A stretch of DNA of 37,069 nucleotides from CAUPWF01 sp964367905. GTDB lineage: Bacteria; Bacillota; Clostridia; Lachnospirales; Lachnospiraceae. Numbering within the stretch: the stretch's first letter is position 1; each line of letters begins with the position of its first letter. The notes beneath the pieces are model-generated. The model ran no database searches and had not been told where the DNA came from. It saw only the letters and a list, made by a program, of their open reading frames with translations. This document shows, piece after piece, positions 6,754 through 14,266 of this stretch. The translations under genes were made by a program, and so were the position numbers. The stretch covers positions 1 to 37,069 of the forward strand of contig CAYIZP010000033.1 in NCBI GenBank assembly GCA_964367905.1, given 5' to 3'.

Positions 6754-8034
6754 ATGTGTGGATCTATTTTTGCGTTAAAAGGAAATCTGATATGGAATAA
6801 AAATCCAGAGGAATTAGAGTATTATGAGAACGGATATTTAGTCTATGAAGGGAATGAAGTCATTGGGGCATTTCGAGAGTTACCGATTGAACATGAAGGG
6901 GTTGCTGTTACAGATTATGGAGACAGAATTATTATTCCAGGTATTACAGATCTCCATATTCATGCACCACAGTATGCATTTCGTGGCTTGGGCATGGATA
7001 TGGAGTTGTTGGAATGGTTGGAGACGAACACATTTCCAGAGGAAGCGAAATTCCAAGATATTGATTATGCGCATAAGGCATATGGAATCTTTGTGGATTA
7101 CTTACGGAATAGTGTGACTACAAGGGCTTGTATTTATGGGACAGTTCATAGGCAGGCGACAATTGCGCTGATGGATATGTTGGAGGAATCTGGGCTTGTG
7201 ACAATGGTGGGCAAGGTGAATATGGATCGAAACTGTCCAGATTATTTGCGGGAGGAATCGGCAGAAGAATCCGCGAGAGAGACAATTGAGTGGATTCGAG
7301 ATGTGAATCATAAGAAGTATCGCAATACGATTCCAATTTTGACACCAAGGTTTATACCTAGTTGTACAGATGAATTATTGGAACAGTTGAAGATGGTGCA
7401 AGTCAGGTATCAATTACCATTACAGTCACATCTGTCAGAAAATCCGGGAGAGATTGAATGGGTTCAAAATCTCTGCCCAGAGTCTGAATTCTATGGAGAT
7501 GCATATGATTCTTTCGGGATGTTTGGGGTAGATTGTCCCACTATAATGGCACACTGTGTACATTCTTCGGAAGATGAAATTGATAGAATGAAAGAAAATG
7601 GGGTTTTTGTGGCACATTGTCCTGAATCTAATATGAATTTATCTTCTGGAATTGCACCGATTAAGAAATTTCTACAGAAAGGATTACATGTAGGACTTGG
7701 AACTGATGTTGCTGCTGGGAGCAACGAAAGCATGTTTCGAGCGATGGCATTTGCGATTCAGACTTCTAAGATTCGCTGGAGACTGCAGGACAAGGAGTAT
7801 GCGCCACTGACCACAGAAGAGGCTTTTTTCCTCGCAACAAAAGGCGGTGGGGAATTCTTTGGCAAGGTAGGAAGTTTTGAAGCAGGGTATAAGATGGATG
7901 CAGTGGTATTAGATGACTCTCATTTGAGGCATCCACAGCCATTGAGTATAAAGCAACGACTGGAGAGGATGATTTATCTAGCGGATGATAGGGAGATTTA
8001 TGCAAAGTATGTAGAGGGCAAGCGAATCATATAA
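6754..8034 (+). CDS. guaD: Guanine deaminase
   Basis: This zinc amidohydrolase of about 426 residues converts guanine to xanthine and ammonia in the cytoplasm. Metal ligands are His68 and His70 in ITDLHIHAPQ, a His in MAHCVHSSEDE, and an Asp in GLGTDVAAGSN; the substrate loop HCPESNMNLSSG is also present. These match the GuaD branch of the amidohydrolase superfamily. ATG 6754 is chosen, with AGAGGGG 7-8 nt upstream. An in-frame GTG at 6745 would sit on top of that ribosome site. It is the first gene of a four-gene operon with xanthine dehydrogenase and lies 61 bp after the riboswitch aptamer. The enzyme's own substrate is the likely riboswitch ligand. Confidence 0.92.
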   Translation: MCGSIFALKGNLIWNKNPEELEYYENGYLVYEGNEVIGAFRELPIEHEGVAVTDYGDRIIIPGITDLHIHAPQYAFRGLGMDMELLEWLETNTFPEEAKFQDIDYAHKAYGIFVDYLRNSVTTRACIYGTVHRQATIALMDMLEESGLVTMVGKVNMDRNCPDYLREESAEESARETIEWIRDVNHKKYRNTIPILTPRFIPSCTDELLEQLKMVQVRYQLPLQSHLSENPGEIEWVQNLCPESEFYGDAYDSFGMFGVDCPTIMAHCVHSSEDEIDRMKENGVFVAHCPESNMNLSSGIAPIKKFLQKGLHVGLGTDVAAGSNESMFRAMAFAIQTSKIRWRLQDKEYAPLTTEEAFFLATKGGGEFFGKVGSFEAGYKMDAVVLDDSHLRHPQPLSIKQRLERMIYLADDREIYAKYVEGKRII

Positions 8035-8077
8035 ATGAAGCGTTATTGATATGAATAAAATGTGGAGGTAGAAGGCG

Positions 8078-10375
8078 ATGAAGGAAAGAGAGCAAATTGT
8101 AGGAAAGAGTGTTCCACGAGTTGATGCATTTGAAAAAGTCACAGGGCGTGCTAAGTATACAGCCGATCTATGTGGCGGAAAGACTTATGTGGCTAAGATT
8201 CTGCACTCGTCGATTGCGCATGGAAGAGTATTATCTATCGATACCAGTGAAGCAGAGAAAATCAAAGGTGTTGTTAAGATTGTGACATGTTTTGATGTAC
8301 CTAAGACATATTTTCCTACAGCTGGACATCCCTGGTCTACAGATTCAGACCATCAAGATGTCAGTGATCGATTGTTATTGACAGATGAAGTGAAGTTCTA
8401 TGGAGACGATATTGCTGCTGTGGTCGCAGAAGACGAAGTGGCTGCGTCTCAGGCAGTTCATGCATTGAAGGTGGAGTATGAAGAGAAACCATTTGTTTTA
8501 GACGTTCAGAAGGCGATGGAAGACGGAGCGCCGCAATTACATGAAGCATATCCGAATAATATTCTAAAACATACTACGATACGTAGAGGAAATTACGAAG
8601 AAGCAATTAAAGAAGAAGGATTGACGAAAGTAGAGGGGTGGTATGAGACACCAGCAGTACAACATTGTCACATCGAGAATTTTATCTGCTATGCCTATAT
8701 GGAGCAAGAGAGAATGATTATTGTCAGCTCAACCCAGATTCCACATATCTGTAGGCGTGTTGTGGGGCAAGCGTTGGATATCCCATGGGGTGAAGTGAGG
8801 GTCATTAAACCTTATATCGGAGGGGGATTTGGTAATAAACAAGACATTCTCTATGAACCATTATGTGCATATCTATCAAAAATTATAGGCGGACGCAAGG
8901 TGATGTTGGATGTGTCTAGAGAAGAAACATTTGTATCAAACCGAGTGAGACATGGAATTCGAACACATATCATCTCTTATGTAAGAAAAGACGGGAGTTT
9001 CGCAGCGAGAAAGATAGAATGCTTCTCGGATCAAGGCGCTTACGCTTCTCATGGACACGGAATCGCAGCCAAAGGCATGGGGGCATTTCCGCACCTATAT
9101 CCTTGTGAACATGTGGATGGCGATGCATATACGGTATTTACCAATAAATCAGTGGCGGGAGCCATGCGCGGTTATGGAATTCCACAGGCGATGTTCGCAG
9201 GCGAGAGCCATATAGACGATGTGGCAAGGACGATGGGGATGACGCCTTGGGAATTTCGATGGAAATATATCATGCCAAAAGGATATGAGGACGGCTTCTA
9301 TCAGATGTCCAATTATGAGGATACCTTCCGCCAATGTATGGAAAAAGGTAGTGAGTATATTGGATATAAGGAAAAATATAATACATACAACAATCAAAGT
9401 GGCGATATTCGCAAAGGAATTGGTGTAGCAACCTTCTGGTATAATACAGGGGTATGGCCAATTTCACTAGAAACGTCTGCCTGTCGTATGGTCTTGAATC
9501 AGGATGGATCGGTACAAGTTCAACTTGGGGAGACAGAGATTGGGCAGGGGGCAGATACTGTATTTGCACAGATGACGGCAGAGACATTGGGAATCCCATT
9601 CAAACAGGTGCATGTAATATCTACACAAGATACGGATATCACACCGTTTGGAACAGGTTCCTATGCATCGAGGCAGACTTATGTAGCAGGATTCGCAATT
9701 CGTCAAACGGCGGAACTATTGAAGAGTCATATCTTAGATACGGCATATGAATTAGGAAGACATACGAAGTCGATGCTAGATATTATAGATGGAAATATAA
9801 TCAGAAATACAGATGGAAAAGTATTGATGACGCTCGGAGAACTGGCAACTGAAAAACTCTATAGTATGAAGAGTAATGGGCATCTGACAGCAGAGAGTAC
9901 CTATCAAGCCAAGACAAATGCATATTCGTTTGGTTGTACATTTGCAGAAGTAGAGGTAGATATCCCAGCATGTAAGATTACACTTACCAATGTAGTGAAT
10001 GTTCATGATGCGGGACAGTTGATTAATCCGGACTTGGCATTGGCGCAAGTACATGGTGGAATGAGTATGGGTATTGGTTTTGGATTATCAGAAAAACTAC
10101 TCTACGATGCACGAAGTGGAAAGCCGTTGAATCCAAATCTATTAGATTATAAATTATCAACAAGTATGGATCATCCAGATTTAGTAGGCTTATTTGTGGA
10201 GAATTATGAACCGAGTAGCGCATATGGAACCAAGGCTCTCGGGGAACCACCCGTATGCTCGATTGCACCAGCTATCAGAAATGCAGTGCTACAGGCTACA
10301 GGAGTAGGAATTAATGAACTGCCATTGAATCCACATTCACTGTTTAAGTACTTTAGTGATGCAGGTCTGGTATGA
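8078..10375 (+). CDS. xdhA: Xanthine dehydrogenase, molybdenum-binding subunit
   Basis: This 765-residue protein binds the molybdenum cofactor and hydroxylates xanthine to urate. It has the N-terminal a/b-hammerhead domain (VTGRAKYTADL), the cofactor-contact motif GGGFGNKQD near residue 247, VSREETFVSNRVRHG, AMRGYGIPQAMFA, GQGADTVFAQM and the catalytic Glu723 in ALGEPPVCSIAPAI. Together these identify the xanthine oxidase family large subunit and exclude CO dehydrogenase (no AYRCSF). TGGAGGT precedes the ATG. It follows guanine deaminase by 43 bp and precedes the FAD and iron-sulfur subunits, the same order as E. coli xdhABC. The substrate is inferred from guaD; another purine or N-heterocycle is possible. 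Confidence 0.9.
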   Translation: MKEREQIVGKSVPRVDAFEKVTGRAKYTADLCGGKTYVAKILHSSIAHGRVLSIDTSEAEKIKGVVKIVTCFDVPKTYFPTAGHPWSTDSDHQDVSDRLLLTDEVKFYGDDIAAVVAEDEVAASQAVHALKVEYEEKPFVLDVQKAMEDGAPQLHEAYPNNILKHTTIRRGNYEEAIKEEGLTKVEGWYETPAVQHCHIENFICYAYMEQERMIIVSSTQIPHICRRVVGQALDIPWGEVRVIKPYIGGGFGNKQDILYEPLCAYLSKIIGGRKVMLDVSREETFVSNRVRHGIRTHIISYVRKDGSFAARKIECFSDQGAYASHGHGIAAKGMGAFPHLYPCEHVDGDAYTVFTNKSVAGAMRGYGIPQAMFAGESHIDDVARTMGMTPWEFRWKYIMPKGYEDGFYQMSNYEDTFRQCMEKGSEYIGYKEKYNTYNNQSGDIRKGIGVATFWYNTGVWPISLETSACRMVLNQDGSVQVQLGETEIGQGADTVFAQMTAETLGIPFKQVHVISTQDTDITPFGTGSYASRQTYVAGFAIRQTAELLKSHILDTAYELGRHTKSMLDIIDGNIIRNTDGKVLMTLGELATEKLYSMKSNGHLTAESTYQAKTNAYSFGCTFAEVEVDIPACKITLTNVVNVHDAGQLINPDLALAQVHGGMSMGIGFGLSEKLLYDARSGKPLNPNLLDYKLSTSMDHPDLVGLFVENYEPSSAYGTKALGEPPVCSIAPAIRNAVLQATGVGINELPLNPHSLFKYFSDAGLV

Positions 10376-10404
10376 GAATATTAGGATAGAAGGAGGAGTG
10401 AACG

Positions 10405-11292
10405 ATGTATGATATGAAGGCATTGTACGAGGCTACGAGTGTTGCCCAAGTGATAGAATTGTTACAACAGCATCCAGAAGCACAGATTATTGCAGGTGGA
10501 AGCGATGTATTAATCCAGATGAGAGAAGGAAAAAGGGCTGGAGTAGAGTTGGTTAGTATCTATGGAATTGATGAAATCAGAGGGATTACCGTGGAGGGAG
10601 ATGGAGCGATTAGAATTGGATCTCTTACAAGTTTCTCTCATATTACCAACAATCCAATTATTCAAGAGCACATTAATGTGCTCGGAGAGGCGGTAGATAA
10701 GATCGGTGGACCGCAGATTCGTAACGTTGGGACAATTGGAGGGAATACTTGTAATGGAGTTACATCAGCAGATTCAGCATCTACGCTATTTGCATGGGAT
10801 GCTATCATCGAATTACATGGAGCAAAGGGTATACGAAGAATTCCTATACAAGAATTTTATATTAAGGCAGGAACAGTAGACTTACAACCAAGTGAATTAC
10901 AGACATGTATTATTATTCCTAAATCAAGTTATGAAGGATATTACGGACATTATATTAAGTATGCTATGCGCGAGGCTATGGATATTGCTACGCTAGGATG
11001 TTCTGTGAATGTGAAGCTATCCTCAGATAAGAAAATCATAGAAGATATTCGTATTGCATTTGGTGTGGCAGGTCCAATACCGATGCGGGCAAAGAGCTCA
11101 GAGGAGATAGGAAGAGGTAAGGTGATTACGGAAGATGCGATTGTGGAAATAAGCAAAGGGGTGTTAGAGGATATCACTCCGAGAGATAGTTGGAGGGCGA
11201 GTAAGGCATTTCGGGAACATATTGCACAGGTACTATGTAAGAGAGCTACTACGGAGGCGATTCGGTTAGCAGGAGGTGAGTGCGCATGGTAG
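10405..11292 (+). CDS. xdhB: Xanthine dehydrogenase, FAD-binding subunit
   Basis: This 295-residue flavoprotein subunit passes electrons from the iron-sulfur clusters to NAD+ or another acceptor. The FAD-binding motifs are IIAGGSDVLIQMREGK near residue 30 and GGPQIRNVGTIGGN near residue 110, followed by the CO dehydrogenase flavoprotein C-terminal domain. AGGAGG precedes the start closely. The stop codon overlaps the start of the next gene by a few bases, indicating translational coupling. Length is normal for the family. Confidence 0.9.
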   Translation: MYDMKALYEATSVAQVIELLQQHPEAQIIAGGSDVLIQMREGKRAGVELVSIYGIDEIRGITVEGDGAIRIGSLTSFSHITNNPIIQEHINVLGEAVDKIGGPQIRNVGTIGGNTCNGVTSADSASTLFAWDAIIELHGAKGIRRIPIQEFYIKAGTVDLQPSELQTCIIIPKSSYEGYYGHYIKYAMREAMDIATLGCSVNVKLSSDKKIIEDIRIAFGVAGPIPMRAKSSEEIGRGKVITEDAIVEISKGVLEDITPRDSWRASKAFREHIAQVLCKRATTEAIRLAGGECAW

Positions 11293-11768
11293 GAAAACAA
11301 TATAAACTAGTAAGATGTACTATCAATGGTGTAGAGCGTGAAGCTATGGTAGATGTTAGGGCGTCTCTTACGGATATGCTGCGTAATGATTATAGCCTAG
11401 ATAGCGTGAAAAAGGGTTGCGAGGTAGGTGAATGTGGAGCCTGTTGTGTATTAATTGATGGAGAATGCTTCAACTCCTGTATCTATTTAGCTGTGTGGGC
11501 AGATGGCAAAGAGATCCGTACCTTAGAGGGACTTCTAAGTCCTGAGGGGGAATTGTCTGACATTCAACAAGCATTTATCGACGAAACAGCAGTTCAATGT
11601 GGATTCTGTACGCCTGGAATGATTATGACGGCAGTACAGATTCTAGAAACAGAAAAGCAATATACAAGAGATGAACTAAGGAAAAACATGTCTGGAAACC
11701 TCTGTCGCTGTACAGGGTATGAGAATATCCTAAATGCGGTAGAGAAAACAATGAATCAAAGATTATAA
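11286..11768 (+). CDS. xdhC: Xanthine dehydrogenase, [2Fe-2S] subunit
   Basis: This subunit of about 160 residues carries two [2Fe-2S] clusters. The plant-ferredoxin-type cluster is bound by Cys in KKGCEVGECGACCVLIDGE, and the second by QCGFCTPGM and NLCRCTGYEN. ATG 11286 is chosen over GTG 11280, because AGGAGG (11271-11276) is then 9 nt away. It overlaps the FAD-subunit gene by 7 bp. It ends the operon; tandem hairpins follow. No XdhC-type cofactor-insertion chaperone or urate-degrading enzyme is present in the window. The name follows E. coli usage. Confidence 0.9.
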   Translation: MVGKQYKLVRCTINGVEREAMVDVRASLTDMLRNDYSLDSVKKGCEVGECGACCVLIDGECFNSCIYLAVWADGKEIRTLEGLLSPEGELSDIQQAFIDETAVQCGFCTPGMIMTAVQILETEKQYTRDELRKNMSGNLCRCTGYENILNAVEKTMNQRL

Positions 11769-11780
11769 CTAAAGCAGGAG

Positions 11781-11819
11781 AAAAGGAAGACAAAGGTGAG
11801 ATACCAGGGTCTTCCTTTT
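11781..11819 (+). terminator. Terminator hairpin after the xdh operon
   Basis: AAAAGGAAGAC (11781-11791) pairs with GTCTTCCTTTT (11809-11819) across a 17-nt loop. The T-run lies in the 3' arm. It lies 13 bp after the last xdh codon. Confidence 0.55.
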
Positions 11820-11844
11820 AAGGTGGTCGAATTCGACCACCTTA
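11819..11844. repeat. Perfect 26-bp palindrome
   Basis: Bases 11819-11844 read identically on both strands, centred on GAATTC; one half is TAAGGTGGTCGAA. It directly abuts the preceding terminator and lies about 50 bp before the chemoreceptor's -10 box. It could be a second terminator stem, or an operator for a dimeric regulator, as no U-tract follows on either side. Confidence 0.6.
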
Positions 11845-11895
11845 GAGTAATACCCAAAATAGTAACTATTCAGCCTAGCCATTTCGATAGGAATT

Positions 11896-11904
11896 TGATA
11901 TAAT
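11896..11904 (+). promoter_or_regulatory. Extended -10 promoter of the chemoreceptor gene
   Basis: TGATATAAT (TG, one base, TATAAT) ends 27 bp before the ATG. No good -35 box is seen 17 bp upstream, which fits an extended -10 promoter. A clear flagellar sigma-28 site was not found. Confidence 0.45.
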
Positions 11905-11931
11905 GAAGAAAAATACATGGAGGTCTAGCAC

Positions 11932-13644
11932 ATGCTGAAAAAATATAAGAATTGGGAAAAGAATGCAAATCTAACCGCAAAGTTTCTGCCAGTGCAAATC
12001 ATTGTTTCGTTGGTTGTATCTGTTTTGATGCTCTCATCTCTTGCGGCAATCGTACTCGTAGATACACGTTATACGAGTATTTTAGAGCGCAATGTTGCAA
12101 ATGAGCTTGAAGTATATGGAATGATTGAAAACATGTATCTTTGTCGTGTATTAGGCCGAGATATCTTGCTACAAGAAGATGAGGATGCACGCATGGAATT
12201 GTACGAAAGATATATCGATGCTTTCAACTCACTCGACGAAAAAATGGAGGCATATCATAGTAAGCTTAGTGGACAAGATGCTGCAGACTTTGCGGTGATT
12301 ATCGATTGGAAGAACTCATATACCGATGCTATGATTTTATCTGCTGATTTAAAAAATGAAGGAGGGAAAGACATAGAGGCCCTGGAGGCACTTCGCAGTG
12401 TAACCCCAGTTGCAAATGATTTCTTTGGCAGTATGGAAGAACTTTTAAGCGAAGAAAATCGCAAGGCAAACGAAGCAATTGCGGCAAAGGACACACTCGT
12501 AAGTTCTACCATTATCTTTAATGCTGTATTTGCATTGGGTATTCTAGTGCTGGTTTTCTTTATGATTCGCAATGTAGTAAATAAATTGGGTGACAAACTT
12601 ACCACTGTTGCCAAAACAGTTTCACATATTGCAGATACAGGTGATATGGAGGTTACAATTTCAGACGAAAATTTAACTGAAGATGAGGTTGGTACGATTT
12701 TTGCCTCTACGAAAAAGTTACAAGATAGACTAAATGTGTATTCAAGTGTTGTATCACAGATGGCACAAAAAGATTATACAGCTACAATCACACCACTCTC
12801 GGATAAGGACAAGCTTGCTAAAAGCATCTCTGATGTGTTGGAGGCAACCAGTACAGTTGTGCACCAGATTAAGTTTGCTTCTGAAGATGTGCACTCTGGC
12901 GCAAGGCATATGCGTAGTTTCTCGAGTGGTTTGATAGATGGTGTAGAAATGCAGACTCAGGCACTAAATTCTTTGTCAAATGCTGTGAATTCAATCTCGG
13001 ATCAGGTAAATACTAGCAAAGACATTGTTAACCAAACTAGTCATGTTATCGTTAAGACAGGATTACTCCTAGAGGATAGCCAAAAGCAAATTGGCGCATT
13101 GCTTGAAGAGATGAAAACGACAAAGAGTTTGTCTGACCAAATACAAAACATTGTAAAAACGATTGATGGCATTGCTTTTCAGACGAATATTCTCGCACTC
13201 AACGCAGCTGTTGAGGCCGCACGCGCAGGTGAATCTGGTCGCGGATTTGCAGTAGTAGCAAGTGAGGTTAGAACACTAGCAGAGAGTAGTGCCAAGGCTG
13301 CTAAAGATACCTCAAACTTGATTAATACGGTTAGAGCATCTATTGAAAACAGTCTACAAAAAGCTAATACGACAACGACTACTGTTATGAGAGTGGGCGA
13401 AAACTCGAATAAACTTACCTCTATGATGGAAGAGGTTGTCAGAACATCAGATGAGCAGTTTGAGATGATTTCCAGAGTCTCAAACGAGCTAAATAATATT
13501 ACAAGAATTGTGGAAGAAAATACCAATGTGTCTGAACAGGGTGATACACTAAGTACAAAACTATCCTCACAAGCTATGGATTTGCAGGAGTCGTTAGAAC
13601 AATTTAGTTTGCAAGAAAGTACGTCTAAGAAAGATTATTTCTAG
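11932..13644 (+). CDS. Methyl-accepting chemotaxis protein
   Basis: This 570-residue inner-membrane chemoreceptor has a first transmembrane helix at about residues 20-45 and an extracytoplasmic four-helix-bundle-like sensor (about 46-187). A second transmembrane helix (about 188-212), a HAMP domain and the long cytoplasmic signalling coiled coil follow. The CheA/CheW-binding tip is unmistakable: GIAFQTNILALNAAVEAAR followed by AGESGRGFAVVASEVR. No CheR/CheB-tethering pentapeptide is present at the C-terminus. TGGAGGT lies 7 nt before the ATG. The gene is monocistronic, between hairpins. The ligand is unknown; proximity to purine catabolism is only suggestive. No flagellar genes are in the window. 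Confidence 0.92.
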   Translation: MLKKYKNWEKNANLTAKFLPVQIIVSLVVSVLMLSSLAAIVLVDTRYTSILERNVANELEVYGMIENMYLCRVLGRDILLQEDEDARMELYERYIDAFNSLDEKMEAYHSKLSGQDAADFAVIIDWKNSYTDAMILSADLKNEGGKDIEALEALRSVTPVANDFFGSMEELLSEENRKANEAIAAKDTLVSSTIIFNAVFALGILVLVFFMIRNVVNKLGDKLTTVAKTVSHIADTGDMEVTISDENLTEDEVGTIFASTKKLQDRLNVYSSVVSQMAQKDYTATITPLSDKDKLAKSISDVLEATSTVVHQIKFASEDVHSGARHMRSFSSGLIDGVEMQTQALNSLSNAVNSISDQVNTSKDIVNQTSHVIVKTGLLLEDSQKQIGALLEEMKTTKSLSDQIQNIVKTIDGIAFQTNILALNAAVEAARAGESGRGFAVVASEVRTLAESSAKAAKDTSNLINTVRASIENSLQKANTTTTTVMRVGENSNKLTSMMEEVVRTSDEQFEMISRVSNELNNITRIVEENTNVSEQGDTLSTKLSSQAMDLQESLEQFSLQESTSKKDYF

Positions 13645-13666
13645 ATTTTGTTATATTTGTCAAATC

Positions 13667-13709
13667 AAAAACAGGGAAATGCTCGTTAATCAAGCATTTC
13701 CCTGTTTTT
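13667..13709. terminator. Bidirectional terminator between chemoreceptor and tmRNA genes
   Basis: The 17-bp arms 13667-13683 and 13693-13709 are perfectly complementary around a 9-nt loop (AACAGGGAAATGCT core), with five T on one side and five A on the other. It can end both the rightward chemoreceptor transcript and the leftward tmRNA transcript. Confidence 0.85.
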
Positions 13710-13716
13710 AAATTAG

Positions 13717-14058
13717 TGGACCTGGCGGGAATCGAACCCGCGTCCGAAAGCCCTTCCATTTCGGCATCTCCCATCACAGTCATTATATTGACATTCCCTC
13801 CATCAATCGCCTAATGACAGGCTAGTGACTTTAGTAGCTTCATAATACATCTATTAACTCAAAGCTTTGTTAATAAGGTTTCTCATCAAGTTGAAGCCGA
13901 GTACTTAAGCGATGAGTGGCTTAAGGTCGACTGCTGCCACTAGGCAGCGTACGCTAAATTTTCGTCTGCGTTTAAATTTTAATACGGATTGATACGCGGT
14001 CCCGCCCCGCGGATGGCTTCCCAAACTTCTAGACCCCCGTCGAAACCAGTACAAGCCC
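13717..14058 (-). ncRNA. ssrA: tmRNA (transfer-messenger RNA)
   Basis: This 342-nt RNA rescues stalled ribosomes and tags their products. The 5' end GGGCTTG pairs with CAGGTCC near the 3' end to form the acceptor stem. The T-arm CGGGTTCGATTCCCG is at the 3' end, and GGTTTCGACGGGGG near the 5' end is the conserved tRNA-like lead. The tag frame reads GCA GAC GAA AAT TTA GCG TAC GCT GCC TAG, giving ADENLAYAA, a nine-codon tag with the usual hydrophobic -AA end. The genome has ACTA where ACCA is often encoded, so CCA must be added after transcription. A consensus promoter lies just upstream. Confidence 0.95.
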
Positions 14059-14095
14059 TAAATCTGTACTTGGTAAGAGACGAAATGTGTATTAT

Positions 14096-14124
14096 ATTAT
14101 ATGTTGTTTTGACGAAAATGTCAA
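14096..14124 (-). promoter_or_regulatory. Consensus sigma-A promoter of ssrA
   Basis: On the minus strand TTGACA (14119-14124), exactly 17 bp, then TATAAT (14096-14101): a full consensus match. The tmRNA 5' end lies about 37 bp downstream, implying a short 5' leader removed by processing. Confidence 0.85.
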
Positions 14125-14170
14125 GTTAAATATTTTGTGTTTTTTTTAACAAACAACTAACTGTTTTTTG

Positions 14171-14199
14171 TTGATTTTGTGAGTGATATTTAGTACAAT
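14171..14199 (+). promoter_or_regulatory. Promoter of the diguanylate cyclase gene
   Basis: TTGATT (14171-14176), a 17-bp spacer and TACAAT (14194-14199). Transcription would start near 14206, giving a 60-nt leader. Confidence 0.55.
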
Positions 14200-14208
14200 G
14201 TACACAAG

Positions 14209-14246
14209 TATACCCATAGGGGCGTATTGCTATGGATAGGGGTATA
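14209..14246 (+). promoter_or_regulatory. Structured leader of the diguanylate cyclase mRNA
   Basis: CCATAG (14214-14219) pairs with CTATGG (14230-14235), enclosed by TATAC (14209-14213) and GTATA (14242-14246). The element fills most of the short leader before the ribosome site. It does not match c-di-GMP riboswitch consensus features that I know. Confidence 0.35.
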
Positions 14247-14266
14247 GGGAAGGGTAATGAAGGTTT

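Noticed and set aside
14206..14266. A cyclic di-GMP riboswitch before the diguanylate cyclase
   Set aside because: The leader is too short and lacks the conserved core sequences of class I or II aptamers.
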